A stretch of DNA of 53,359 bases from Bradyrhizobium lablabi (GTDB lineage: Bacteria; Pseudomonadota; Alphaproteobacteria; Rhizobiales; Xanthobacteraceae): the NCBI RefSeq assembly GCF_001440475.1, contig NZ_LLYB01000057.1, positions 209,318 to 262,676 on the forward strand. Reading direction: 5' to 3'. Position 1 is the stretch's first letter. Each line of letters opens with the position of its first letter. Below the pieces are notes generated by a model that saw only the letters and a list, made by a program, of their open reading frames with translations, had not been told where the DNA came from and ran no database searches. A program made the translations under genes and the position numbers. This document shows positions 25,380 to 33,654 of the stretch, piece after piece.

Positions 25380-26111
25380 ATGAAGATCCTGTTGCCACTC
25401 GTGCTTTCCATGGTTGCCGGCGCGCGGGAAGCGACGGCACAGGACGCCGAATGCGCCCGCGAACGCGCGGACATGGTCGAAACCGTCCGTGCCTACGGCC
25501 GTTCCGACGCCCGTGGTCTGGGACGGCAGGGCCTTTCGGAGAGAGTCCTTGAGGCCATGCGGCAAACCAAACGCCATTTGTTCATCCCTGAACGGTCCTG
25601 CTCCATCGCATACGCGGACATGCCGGTTTCGATCGGTCACGGCCAGACCATATCGCAGCCGTATATCGTGGCCTTGATGACGGAGTTGGCCGAGGTCGCG
25701 CCCGATCATGTCGTGCTCGAAATCGGCACGGGTTCGGGCTATCAGGCCGCCATCCTTGCGCACCTCGCGCGGAAGGTCTGCACCATCGAGATCCTTGCGC
25801 CATTGGCCGAGCTTGCCACGAAAACACTCCGGAACCTCGCCTATGACAATGTGAGCGTCCGCCTCGGCGACGGTTTTGCCGGCTGGCCCGAATGCGGTCC
25901 TTTCGACGCCATCGTGGTGACCGCCGCGCTTGGCGAGGTGCCGCCGCCGCTGATCGAGCAGCTCAAGGTGGGCGGCCGCCTCGTCATGCCGGTGGGCGCC
26001 GCGTACTCCATTCAGCAGCTCACGGTCGTCGAAAAAACCGCCCCCGACAAGACGACGGCACGCGCCGTCGCCCTCGTGCGCTTCGTGCCCTTCACGCGTT
26101 CAAAAAATTAA
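25380..26111 (+). CDS. Exported protein-L-isoaspartate O-methyltransferase-like protein
   Basis: A 243-residue protein. The methyltransferase core carries MPVSIGHGQTISQPYIVALM (substrate side), the SAM motif VVLEIGTGSGYQAA at residues 111-124, and FDAIVVTAALGEVPPPLIEQL, all diagnostic of PCMT, which repairs isoaspartyl damage in ageing proteins. Unusually, the first 21 residues (MKILLPLVLSMVAGAREATA/Q) read as a signal peptide, which would place the enzyme in the periplasm, where SAM is not expected. Related exported PCMT-like proteins occur in proteobacteria. The ribosome site is poor. Confidence 0.82.
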   Translation: MKILLPLVLSMVAGAREATAQDAECARERADMVETVRAYGRSDARGLGRQGLSERVLEAMRQTKRHLFIPERSCSIAYADMPVSIGHGQTISQPYIVALMTELAEVAPDHVVLEIGTGSGYQAAILAHLARKVCTIEILAPLAELATKTLRNLAYDNVSVRLGDGFAGWPECGPFDAIVVTAALGEVPPPLIEQLKVGGRLVMPVGAAYSIQQLTVVEKTAPDKTTARAVALVRFVPFTRSKN

Positions 26112-26155
26112 GAGCCGGTACGGCGGCTCAGATAGAAAAAGACAGGGAGAAGGCC

Positions 26156-27754
26156 ATGAGCGGTGCAAGACTGAAGCATTACGGCTGGGGCCGCGAAGAC
26201 GAAGGCATGACTGGCGAGGAGCAGGCCTTTGTGCTCGGCCGTTATCGCGCAAAATTTGCGCGCGATGCATTTGAGACGAAACCCGTCCCCCGTCTCGAGG
26301 ACCTGGCATTGCGTGCGCCGCGCGTCGTGCCACCGGCCTCACTTGCCGCTTTTTGCACGAGCGAACGATACGATCGCGTCGCGCACGCCTACGGTAAATC
26401 CTATCCGGACTACGTGCGAGCCATGCTCGGCGAATACGGCAACGCACCCGACGTGGTCGCCTATCCACGTAGCGAAGCAGAGATTTCTGCCGTGATGGAC
26501 TGGGCCGGTGGTGTCAGCGCGTCGCTTACGCCGTTCGGAGGCGGGTCGAGCGTCTGCGGTGGTGTCGAGCCGTGCGTCGATGGTGTTCGCTATAAAGCGG
26601 CCGTCACACTCGACTTGCGCAATCTCGGCAACGTCGTCGAGGTGGATCAGACATCGCGCGCCGCGCTGATCGAAGGGGGTGCCTTTGGTCCATCTCTGGA
26701 GAACCAGCTCAAGCCGCATGGCGTCACGTTGCGTCATTTTCCGCAGAGTTTCGAGTATTCAACCCTTGGCGGCTGGATCGCGACGCGATCGGGCGGTCAT
26801 TTCGCCAGTCTCTACACGCACATAGACGATTTCGTTGAAAGCCTGCGGGTCGTGACGCCGCGCGGCATAGTGGAAACACGTCGCTTGCCGGGATCGGGCG
26901 CCGGACCGAGCCCCGACCGCATGTTCATAGGTTCCGAAGGGACGCTCGGCGTGATTTCGCGTGCCTGGATGCGATTGCAGCCGCGTCCGAAATTCCGTGC
27001 CGGCGCATCGGTTCGTTTCCACTCGTTCTTCGGTGCGGCCCGCGCGCTGCGCGCCATCGCACAAGCCGGTCTCTACCCATCGAATTGTCGCATCCTCGAC
27101 GCACAAGAGGCATTCAACACCGGCGCAGCCGACGGGAGCGTCGCGATTATGGTGCTTGGCTTTGAATCCGGCGACCATTCGCCGGATGCCTGGATGGCAC
27201 GTGCGCTCGAATGCTGCGCCGACCATGGCGGGACACAAGAGGCCGCGAAGGCCGGCGACGCACATCTCGAAGGCGCGGCAGGAATCTGGCGCAACGCATT
27301 TATTCGCATGCCCTATGCGCGCGAGTTTCTGACGCCGGCCGGCCTCATCAACGACACCTTTGAGACCGCCATCACCTGGGATCGGTTCGAAAGCTTCCAC
27401 GACAAGGTGAAGGCGGCGACGGAGCAAGCGATCCTTGAGGCGACTGGCGTAAAAGGCGAGGTCACCTGCCGCTTCACCCATGTCTATCCGGACGGGCCCG
27501 CACCGTATTTTTCTTTCCATGCACTCGGCCGCCACGGTGCCCTTCTGGAACAGTGGCAGGCGATCAAGAATGCGGCCAGCGATGCGCTGATTGAGGCGGG
27601 CGGGACGATCACGCATCATCACGCCGTTGGCCGTGACCATCGGCCTTGGTACGATCGCCAGCGCCCGGAGCTTTTCGCGGCCGCGCTTCGGGCAGCAAAA
27701 AGAGAGCTCGATCCGCAGGGCATGCTCAACCCGGGAGTACTCATCGATCCGTAA
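26156..27754 (+). CDS. FAD-linked oxidase, alkyldihydroxyacetonephosphate-synthase-like
   Basis: A 532-residue flavoprotein; ATG 26156 follows GGGAGAAGG. The N-terminal KHYGWGREDE stretch, the FAD-binding PCMH domain (VVAYPRSEAEISAVMDWA, TPFGGGSSVCGGVEP, LPGSGAGPSPDRMFIGSEGTLGVIS) and the C-terminal THHHAVGRDH (near residue 487, the His triplet used by alkylglycerone-phosphate synthase) all match the AGPS family. The eukaryotic enzyme makes ether lipids; bacterial homologues are often annotated FAD-binding oxidase and their substrates are unclear. The gene follows the PCMT gene by 44 bp and may be cotranscribed with it. Confidence 0.85.
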   Translation: MSGARLKHYGWGREDEGMTGEEQAFVLGRYRAKFARDAFETKPVPRLEDLALRAPRVVPPASLAAFCTSERYDRVAHAYGKSYPDYVRAMLGEYGNAPDVVAYPRSEAEISAVMDWAGGVSASLTPFGGGSSVCGGVEPCVDGVRYKAAVTLDLRNLGNVVEVDQTSRAALIEGGAFGPSLENQLKPHGVTLRHFPQSFEYSTLGGWIATRSGGHFASLYTHIDDFVESLRVVTPRGIVETRRLPGSGAGPSPDRMFIGSEGTLGVISRAWMRLQPRPKFRAGASVRFHSFFGAARALRAIAQAGLYPSNCRILDAQEAFNTGAADGSVAIMVLGFESGDHSPDAWMARALECCADHGGTQEAAKAGDAHLEGAAGIWRNAFIRMPYAREFLTPAGLINDTFETAITWDRFESFHDKVKAATEQAILEATGVKGEVTCRFTHVYPDGPAPYFSFHALGRHGALLEQWQAIKNAASDALIEAGGTITHHHAVGRDHRPWYDRQRPELFAAALRAAKRELDPQGMLNPGVLIDP

Positions 27755-27874
27755 CGCTGATCGACGCACAAGCAGGGTTGGTGCAAGGGTATGCGGCAAG
27801 CGCGTGCAATAGGGAACTTGCTACTCACGGCTGGGTTTGTTCGTGGGGTTCACACTTCAATCCGGAGGGAAGCC

Positions 27875-28594
27875 ATGGAGCATCTCCGCTACCCGAACGA
27901 AACTACCGAGTATCGCGCCGCCAGAAACGCGCTTCTGAACGACGAGATCGCGCTTCGTGCCCAGATTGAAGCTGTCGCAGCCAAGCGCCGTGCCCTGCCG
28001 CTCGGTGGCGAGGTAAAGGAGGACTATGTATTCGAGCGAATAGGCAAGAATGCAACGCCTGAGAAGGTCAAAATGTCCGAGCTGTTCGGACCGCACGACA
28101 CGCTCATATTGTATAGCTTCATGTATGGACCCGAGCGGGAGCTGCCATGTCCCGGCTGCACGCACCTGCTCGATGGGATCGATGGCGCGGCACGGCACAT
28201 CGGCCAGCGAGCCGCACTTCACATCGTCGCGAAATCCCCAATCGCTCGTCTCACCGCGTGGGTTCACGAGCGCGGCTGGAACCATCTCTCGCTGGTATCT
28301 ACGGCGGGCAACAGTTACGACGCGGACTATTTTGGTGACACATCAAGATTTCCCAAGGGCTTGCGTGCCCAGCATCGCGTCCCGGATGGGGAGAACTGGG
28401 ACGAAACAATATTCAACGTGTTCAAGAAAAGTGGCGGAGCAATCCGTCACTTCTGGGGTTCGGAGATGAGCTTCGCACCAACCGAACCCAATCAGCACCA
28501 TCGCGCCGGGGATCAGGCCGACCCCTTATGGGGTCTCCTCGATATGACACCCGAAGGGCGTGGAGACTTTTTTCCCAAGGTAAATTACGACTGA
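27875..28594 (+). CDS. DUF899 family thioredoxin-like protein
   Basis: A 239-residue soluble protein; ATG 27875 with GGAGGGA upstream gives the typical start. HLRYPNETTEYRAARNALLNDEIALR, DYVFE, SELFGPHDTLILYSFMYGPERELPCPGCTHLLDG and FVFKKSGGAIRHFWGSEM-like segments identify DUF899, a thioredoxin-fold family. CPGC is in the place of a redox motif, so disulfide or peroxide chemistry is possible but unproven. Codon use is slightly less GC3-biased than in the neighbours. Confidence 0.88.
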   Translation: MEHLRYPNETTEYRAARNALLNDEIALRAQIEAVAAKRRALPLGGEVKEDYVFERIGKNATPEKVKMSELFGPHDTLILYSFMYGPERELPCPGCTHLLDGIDGAARHIGQRAALHIVAKSPIARLTAWVHERGWNHLSLVSTAGNSYDADYFGDTSRFPKGLRAQHRVPDGENWDETIFNVFKKSGGAIRHFWGSEMSFAPTEPNQHHRAGDQADPLWGLLDMTPEGRGDFFPKVNYD

Positions 28595-28623
28595 CCCACG
28601 CGTTCAAAAAAATGGAGAGTCGG

Positions 28624-28715
28624 CATAGGGTGGGCCAGCCGAAAGCGTAACCCACCGGCCGGAGCACCGGCGCGTCGAGACTTTGGTGGGTTACGCTTCG
28701 CTAACCCATCTACGA
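28624..28715. repeat. GTAGGGTGGG palindromic repeat, copy 3
   Basis: ATAGGGTGGGCCAGCC...GCGTAACCCACC on the left pairs with GGTGGGTTACGCTTCGCTAACCCATCTACG on the right. Its internal spacer (CCGG...GCGCGTCGAGACTTTGG) is shared with the copy at 18532. It lies at the convergent junction between the DUF899 and GDPD genes and ends 4 bp before the GDPD stop codon. Confidence 0.8.
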
Positions 28716-28718
28716 CGC

Positions 28719-29966
28719 TCACTTCATCCCCGTGCAACTCGCATAAAACGTCGTCGTCGCCGGCCAGTCCGAAAACATGCCGCGGACGCCGACCTGTTTT
28801 GCCAGGACGTCCAGCACCGTCAGCGTGTCGCCGTCGCGGTCGACTGCTGACCTGATCGAGCGGTGATAGAAGCCACCACCCTTGTGCAGCGGGCCGTCGC
28901 GTTCCAGCGACCAGCCGATCAGGTCGAGGCCGGCAGCCTTGGCCGCCTTGGCGTATTCGGAAGCGACGATTTCCTTGTTGTCGTTGAGCGTCAGCATGGT
29001 CCAGATCGGCGGGCCGAGGATGGCAACGCCCTGCGCCTTCAATTCCGCCATCGAGGGCTTCCAGGTCTCGGGCTTATTGGGATCGAGACCCTGCTTCTCA
29101 TAGCGCTCTTCGAGATAGACCGCCTGTTTGGCAAATTCCGGCTCGGTCTTCACCCAATAGAGCACATCGGCGAGATTGAAGCTTTGCGCAAACACGTCGC
29201 TCGGGGGAATGCCGGCCTTCTTGTAGGCCTCCAGCATCTGGCTGGCATATTTCTCCTGGGTGTAGTCGCCGTCGAACGGCATCGGCACCTCGGGCGCCTT
29301 CAGCTCCGGCGTGAATTTGGCGCCGAGACTCCTGATCAGCGCGATGCTCTCGTCGTGCGTCATCAGCGTGCCGGAATTGGCATAGAGATCGGTGCGCCAG
29401 CGCGGCGTGCCGTTCTGGTATTCCTCTGGCGTCTTGGCATCCGGATTGAAGCCGTCCATCTTCGCGCTCAGCATCCGGAATTCGGCGAGCGTGATGTCGC
29501 TGGTGCAGCATTTGGCGGACGCCTTCTTGCCGGTGGCGGGATCGACCGGGCTGAAGGCTTGCGTACATTTGGCCGCCAACGCCGGCACGGTCAGGATGTT
29601 GGTCGTGGTGTGCAGGTCGCACTGCGAATGCCGGCACACCAGTTCGCGGTCTTTCGTGAACGTCACGTCGCATTCGATGATGCCGGCGCCCATCCGGGCG
29701 GCGGCTACATAGGACTCGCGGGTGTGCTCGGGGAATTCCAGCGCCGCGCCGCGATGGCCGATCGAAAAATCGGTCTTGCGGAACGGTCCGGTGCACTGGG
29801 CCAACTGCGTCTTCAGCGGCCCGTCCTTCATCTTGTCGACGAGATAGAACGGCCGCGGCCCGATCTGCGGCTCGCGCGGCAGCAGGATGTTGTCGGCCGC
29901 GGCGGGGAGGGCCGCGGTCAAGAGCCAGAGTGCGGCGAGCAGGGCGGAGCGATGGCGGGCAGGCAT
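28719..29966 (-). CDS. Periplasmic glycerophosphodiester phosphodiesterase
   Basis: Hydrolyses glycerophosphodiesters to glycerol 3-phosphate and an alcohol. 415 residues from ATG 29966 (GAGGTGCC upstream), with a signal peptide ending AAA/DN. The catalytic segments are [13 protein letters not shown] (His-Arg and Glu of the GDPD core), [19 protein letters not shown] (metal-binding Glu-Asp and second His) and the barrel strands [16 protein letters not shown] and LIGWSLERD. Four Cys in the middle (KCTQ, KCCT) suggest disulfides and support a periplasmic site. A GDPD insertion after the second motif makes it longer than GlpQ. Confidence 0.88.
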   Translation of the reverse strand: MPARHRSALLAALWLLTAALPAAADNILLPREPQIGPRPFYLVDKMKDGPLKTQLAQCTGPFRKTDFSIGHRGAALEFPEHTRESYVAAARMGAGIIECDVTFTKDRELVCRHSQCDLHTTTNILTVPALAAKCTQAFSPVDPATGKKASAKCCTSDITLAEFRMLSAKMDGFNPDAKTPEEYQNGTPRWRTDLYANSGTLMTHDESIALIRSLGAKFTPELKAPEVPMPFDGDYTQEKYASQMLEAYKKAGIPPSDVFAQSFNLADVLYWVKTEPEFAKQAVYLEERYEKQGLDPNKPETWKPSMAELKAQGVAILGPPIWTMLTLNDNKEIVASEYAKAAKAAGLDLIGWSLERDGPLHKGGGFYHRSIRSAVDRDGDTLTVLDVLAKQVGVRGMFSDWPATTTFYASCTGMK

Positions 29967-30041
29967 GAGTGGCACCTCGGATAACGCGTTGCGCGCGGCC
30001 TTGATATCACGGAGCATATGACAGTTGCATGTTAAGAGGTG

Positions 30042-30122
30042 TCGTAGGGTGGGCAAAGCGAAGCGTGCCCACCATTTCTTGCACTGCTGTTGATGGATGG
30101 TGGGCACGCTGTGCGCTTTGCC
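30042..30122. repeat. GTAGGGTGGG palindromic repeat, copy 4 (GGGCAAAGCG type)
   Basis: TCGTAGGGTGGGCAAAGCGAAGCGTGCCCACC on the left pairs with GGTGGGCACGCTGTGCGCTTTGCC on the right. It belongs to a sub-family in which GGGTTAGC is replaced by GGGCAAAGC, shared with the copy at 50652. Unlike most copies it lies between divergent genes, within the leader region of the gene at 30143. Confidence 0.8.
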
Positions 30123-30142
30123 AATAAATAGGGAGAACAAAA

Positions 30143-30457
30143 ATGCCCGCAGCCTTCTTCGTCGTCCGCGCCACCGTCGCCGATCCCGCCAAACGCAGGG
30201 CGTTCGACGCCTGGTATTCGTGCGAGCATCTGCCGGACGCCATGAAATCCTTCGGTGCGGTGAAGGCGTGGCGCTACTGGAGCGCGACCGATCCGGCGCT
30301 GCACCACGCGATGTATCAGTTTCCGGACCAGGCCGCGCTCGAGCGCGCGACCGATGGGCCGGAAATGAAGCGGCTGGTCGCCGATTTCAACCGCGATTGG
30401 CCCGACGTGACGCGGACGCGCGAGGTGCTGGTGCTGGCGGAAGAGCTGGTGGCGTGA
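30143..30457 (+). CDS. Small dimeric alpha/beta-barrel-like protein
   Basis: A 104-residue soluble protein with GGGAGAA 5 nt before the [47 protein letters not shown] and [12 protein letters not shown] follow the ferredoxin-like pattern of the dimeric alpha+beta barrel superfamily (EthD / antibiotic monooxygenase-like). The conserved His in CEHLPD may be catalytic. No precise function is assigned. Confidence 0.78.
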   Translation: MPAAFFVVRATVADPAKRRAFDAWYSCEHLPDAMKSFGAVKAWRYWSATDPALHHAMYQFPDQAALERATDGPEMKRLVADFNRDWPDVTRTREVLVLAEELVA

Positions 30458-30675
30458 GGCGGTGAGTTGTTCGCCACGCAGGCGGATCGCCACACCCGCG
30501 CGCGACACGGAAATGCCGCAGCAACGACAAAGGTTCCGCTGCGCGCAACACCGATCGAAAATAAGCCGGGGTTGACTGCGATTACGACTAAGCTGAACGC
30601 GCAGTTCACCGCGCGTTCATCTCGGCGCCTCGAAACTCTCTTTCTCGCACACAGCATTACGGAGGAGGAGATGTG

Positions 30676-31050
30676 ATGGAGCGCCGCCACTTTCTGAAAC
30701 TCGCCTTTGGATTTGCCGCGGGCGGCATCGCGCTCGCAGCGAGCGCGCAGGCCGCGCCGCTGATGCCGACGCCGCTCGCCGACGACGCCAACAAGCTGCC
30801 CGACAACAAGGATGCGCAACCCGCCGTCACGTCAGGCGAGGAGGTCGATAACCTCTCGCCCGAGGAAGTGCGCTGGGGCCGCGGCCGTCATCGCGGCTGG
30901 GGCCGAAGGCATTGGGGCTGGCGCCGTCGTCACTGGGGCTGGCGCAGACGTCGTTGGCGTCGCCGGTATTGGGGCTGGCATCGCCGCCGCCGTCGTTGGC
31001 GTCGCCGCTACTGGCGCCGTCACTATTGGCGCCGGCGTTACTACTGGTAA
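30676..31050 (+). CDS. Tat-exported protein with Arg/Trp-rich C-terminal half
   Basis: A 124-residue protein. GGAGGAGG lies upstream; a GTG immediately before the ATG is also in frame. ERRHFLKLAFGFAAGG at the start is a clear twin-arginine signal, ending ASAQA/AP. An acidic linker (DDANKLPDNKD, SGEEVDNLSPEEVRW) precedes about 55 residues made almost only of Arg, Trp, Tyr, His and Gly in units such as RRHWGW and RRRYW. Similar genes in Rhizobiales are annotated protamine-like. The tail would be extremely basic and membrane- or polyanion-binding; the acidic linker may neutralise it before export. Function unknown. Confidence 0.75.
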   Translation: MERRHFLKLAFGFAAGGIALAASAQAAPLMPTPLADDANKLPDNKDAQPAVTSGEEVDNLSPEEVRWGRGRHRGWGRRHWGWRRRHWGWRRRRWRRRYWGWHRRRRRWRRRYWRRHYWRRRYYW

Positions 31051-31072
31051 GCCGACGCAAGGGATCATCTAA

Positions 31073-31172
31073 AGCGTTGTCGAGCGAAGTGGACACCGGT
31101 TCGCGTTAAGACAACGCGTCAAAACAAGAATCCAGAGCCCATTCGGTTCTGATCCAATCAGGACCGAATGGG
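31073..31172. repeat. Dispersed palindromic repeat, copy 2 (convergent junction)
   Basis: Same backbone as 13893-14011: AGCGTTGTCGAGCGAA, then TGGACACCGGTTCGCGT, then ACAACGCGTCAAAAC. It ends in the palindrome CCCATTCGGTTCTGAT / ATCAGGACCGAATGGG (31138-31172, one U-G pair). The distal arms differ from copy 1 but still pair. It sits between a plus-strand gene ending at 31050 and a minus-strand gene ending at 31234. Confidence 0.8.
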
Positions 31173-31182
31173 ATCTGGAGCA

Positions 31183-31214
31183 ACAATAAAAAAGCCCCGC
31201 GCGAGCGGGGCTTT
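31183..31214 (-). terminator. Intrinsic terminator, bidirectional
   Basis: AAAGCCCCGC-GCGA-GCGGGGCTTT is a 10-bp stem with a 4-nt loop. On the minus strand it is followed by TTTTTTATTG-like sequence, so it is a strong terminator for the gene ending at 31234. On the plus strand it is followed by TTTGTTGTTG and can also act there. Confidence 0.85.
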
Positions 31215-31233
31215 GTTGTTGTCGTTGAAAATA

Positions 31234-31482
31234 TCAATAAGCGCGGCAGCGGCCATAGCGCCATACGGTGCCGTAAGGACACACGCGGCCGGGCCGTACC
31301 ACGACGACCGGGGCCGGCGCGACGACGACCGGAGCCGGCGCCACGATGACGGCCCGGCGATTGGGTTGGCAGCCGCCATAGGGGCCACGATGCCAGCCGG
31401 GGCCACAACCGCCAGCCGCCTCTGCGGCGCTAAAGCTGGCAACGGTGCCCAGGGCCAAAACTGCTGCGAAGAGGTATTTCAT
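31234..31482 (-). CDS. Small exported Gly/Pro/Val-rich protein
   Basis: An 82-residue protein; ATG 31482 follows GGGAGAAAAC. Residues 1-22 are a signal peptide (FSAAEA/AGG). The mature part GCGPGWHRGPYGGCQPN, then a Val/Ala/Pro repeat (VIVAPAPVVVAPAPVVVV) and CPYGTVWRYGRCRAY, is a pattern seen in many small exported Bradyrhizobium proteins. Four Cys probably form two disulfides. Function unknown. A strong terminator follows 20 bp after the stop. Confidence 0.8.
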   Translation of the reverse strand: MKYLFAAVLALGTVASFSAAEAAGGCGPGWHRGPYGGCQPNRRAVIVAPAPVVVAPAPVVVVRPGRVCPYGTVWRYGRCRAY

Positions 31483-31565
31483 GTTTTCTCCCGTTTTCGG
31501 CCGCAAGGCGGCACGGAACGGAAATTAGTCCCGAGACCTGAATGGAACATGAATGTTCCCTGACG

Positions 31566-32588
31566 CTACGGGGCGGCCAGGAATCCGAGCACCAGTTCGT
31601 TATATTTGCCAGGGGCTTCCAGAAAGACCAGATGTCCCGTGTTCGGGATCACCTCGGCCCGACCCTTCGCCATGCCGGCGGCGAGCGCTTTGGCAAGCTC
31701 GGCGTTCTGCCCCATCTTCGCGCGCAGCGCCTCCGGCGCATTGGCTCGGCCCGGCGCGTTGTGATCGTCGGCGCCCATCACGAACAGCGTCGGCTGCGTG
31801 ATCAGGGGAATCTCGTGCACGACCGGCTCGCGATAGATCATCTGCGCCGAGCTGACGAACGCGCGCAGCCATCGCTGATATTCGGCGCTGCCCTTGATGT
31901 TGAAGCGCGCGTCGATGAAAGGCGTGACCTGTTCGGGCGGCAGCTTTAGCGCATAATTGCTCTCGAGCTGCTTGCGATAGCCTTCGGCCGTGAGCTTGTC
32001 TTCGTTCTCCAGAATCTTCTCGGTCGGCGTCGGCGGCACGTAGAGCCGGTAATCCTCCAGCCCAATCGGCGCGGTCAGCACCAGATGCACGATCCTGTCA
32101 GGATAGGCGCGCGCGATGCGGACGCCGAGCATGCCGCCGAGCGAATGGGCGACGATGTCGGCCTTGGCGATTGCGAGATGATCGAGCAACGCGATCGTGT
32201 TCCGCGCCAGCGTATCGAAATGCAGATCGCCTTGCGGCTTTGAGGATTTTCCGAAACCGATCTGGTCCGGCACGATCACGCGATAGCCGGCATCGCTCAA
32301 GGTCCTGATGACCGGCGCCCAATAGCTCGATGGAAAATTGCGGCCGTGCAGCAGCACCACGCTGCGCCCGTTCGGTTGCGTCGGCGCAACATCCATATAC
32401 GCCATCCGCACCTGCTCGCCGTCGTTCACCAGCGGCAGCAGATGGACGGGGTAGGGATAGGCAAAACCTTCAAGTGCGATGCCGTAGGGCTCGCGGGCCG
32501 CGGGTCGTTCGGTTTCTGCTGATGCCGCAGGCGGTAACGCAATCAAGGCCAAAGCGGCCGCTGCCGCACTGACGCACATCTTTCGCAT
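31566..32588 (-). CDS. Exported alpha/beta-hydrolase
   Basis: A 340-residue protein; ATG 32588 follows AGGAG by 8 nt. It has a signal peptide ending ASA/ET. VVLLHGRNFPSSYW provides the oxyanion loop, DQIGFGKSSKP the strand 4 region and VAHSLGGMLG the nucleophile Ser (AHSLGG). VMGADDHNAP supplies an Asp and PNTGHLVFLEAP the His. The canonical triad is complete; it resembles haloalkane-dehalogenase/epoxide-hydrolase-like esterases. The substrate is unknown and export to the periplasm is predicted. Confidence 0.85.
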   Translation of the reverse strand: MRKMCVSAAAAALALIALPPAASAETERPAAREPYGIALEGFAYPYPVHLLPLVNDGEQVRMAYMDVAPTQPNGRSVVLLHGRNFPSSYWAPVIRTLSDAGYRVIVPDQIGFGKSSKPQGDLHFDTLARNTIALLDHLAIAKADIVAHSLGGMLGVRIARAYPDRIVHLVLTAPIGLEDYRLYVPPTPTEKILENEDKLTAEGYRKQLESNYALKLPPEQVTPFIDARFNIKGSAEYQRWLRAFVSSAQMIYREPVVHEIPLITQPTLFVMGADDHNAPGRANAPEALRAKMGQNAELAKALAAGMAKGRAEVIPNTGHLVFLEAPGKYNELVLGFLAAP

Positions 32589-32725
32589 CTCAAGCACTCC
32601 TGTAAGACAGGAGGCGTATTGATGCTGAGCTCACGCGATGTAAAGACGTTCCGTTTCACGTTTTGGCGAGAGCATGAGCCGGGCCATCGCGACGAAAGCA
32701 ACGTCCGCTTTGCCATGATGGGCCA

Positions 32726-33025
32726 CTAGGGGACGTTCATCATCGGAAGCAATTCCAGTTTCGCAGACGATTTTTCCAGTAACCAGGCTCGAGCTATGCG
32801 CCGGGGATCATTCCGATAATTCTGGAAGTCCGCATCGGATGCGAAGCTGACGATATGTACCTCTACGGTGCCATTCGGATTTCGAAGACGACGTTCCAAA
32901 CGCCCGTTGAACTCGGACAATAGTGGCAAGACGGCATCCTCGTAGGCCCGAAAGTCCTCGATTCCCTCTGTGGGCAGTCGCGCTATTAGCACAAGCGTTA
33001 CGCGGTTGGTTTGATCGGCCATCAT
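32726..33025 (-). CDS. DUF1330-like small dimeric-barrel protein
   Basis: A 99-residue soluble protein. Two ATGs in tandem (33025 and 33022) follow GGGACCAGGA; the longer frame to 33100 lacks a ribosome site. VTLVLIARLPTEGIEDFRAYEDAVLPLLSEFNGRLERR and VHIVSFASDADFQNYRNDPRR fit the ferredoxin-like fold of the DUF1330/YciI group. Function unknown. Codon use is less GC3-rich than most neighbours. Confidence 0.65.
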   Translation of the reverse strand: MMADQTNRVTLVLIARLPTEGIEDFRAYEDAVLPLLSEFNGRLERRLRNPNGTVEVHIVSFASDADFQNYRNDPRRIARAWLLEKSSAKLELLPMMNVP

Positions 33026-33247
33026 TCCTGGTCCCAAGCCAAGATAGTCGAACGTTGAAGACGCTGAATCCTGCGTTCGCCGCCTCGCAACATCAATCAT
33101 GGCCGCGGGTCATTCGCCATCAATACTGGCACGTTCGTCTTCTCGCCTGTTATTGATAGCAGGTCGCCAGAAGGCGCGACGCGCTTGTCTGTACTCGTGA
33201 TAGACCAATAGCAAGACGCATCCGAGACAATTCATAGGGAGAATGCA

Positions 33248-33646
33248 ATGCCTAGGACAAAACTCTCCGTCCCCGACGTAGCTGAGGCTGGCCCCGGTCT
33301 CTGGTCAAACGCCATACGCGCCGGCGACATGCTGTTCATCTCCGGCCAGGTCGCACGGCCCTTTGAGGGCGGCACCGAGATAGTTGGAAAAGACGAGTAC
33401 GAACAAGCCAAGCAAATATTTTCACGTATCGATCGCATCATCAAAGCGGCCGGGGGAACGATGGACGACCTGGTAAAGATGACGATCTACGTCGTCGATA
33501 TCCGGAAAAACACCGAGGTCTGGCGCGCGCGCCGCGAGTTCTTCACCGGGGACTTTCCTGCCTCCACGCTTGTCGAAGTGCGATCTCTTGCGAAACCGGA
33601 AGTCCTGGTGGAAATCGAAGCCGTCGCCTATCTCGGTAAGAGCTGA
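33248..33646 (+). CDS. RidA (YjgF/YER057c/UK114) family protein
   Basis: A 132-residue soluble trimer-forming family that hydrolyses reactive enamine/imine intermediates. WSNAIRAGDMLFISGQVARP, RIDRIIKAAGGTMDDLVKMTIYVVDI and PASTLVEVRSLAKPEVLVEIEAVAYL are typical, and the Arg in TLVEVRSL is in the position of the catalytic Arg of RidA. GGGAGAA stands 5 nt before the ATG. The variable N terminus suggests a RidA subgroup other than the archetype. Confidence 0.9.
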   Translation: MPRTKLSVPDVAEAGPGLWSNAIRAGDMLFISGQVARPFEGGTEIVGKDEYEQAKQIFSRIDRIIKAAGGTMDDLVKMTIYVVDIRKNTEVWRARREFFTGDFPASTLVEVRSLAKPEVLVEIEAVAYLGKS

Positions 33647-33654
33647 ACTGGAGC

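Noticed and set aside
26156..27754. The FAD oxidase considered as a glycolate oxidase subunit (GlcD)
   Set aside because: The C-terminal THHHAVG motif and N-terminal segment fit the AGPS branch, and no glcE or glcF gene is present.
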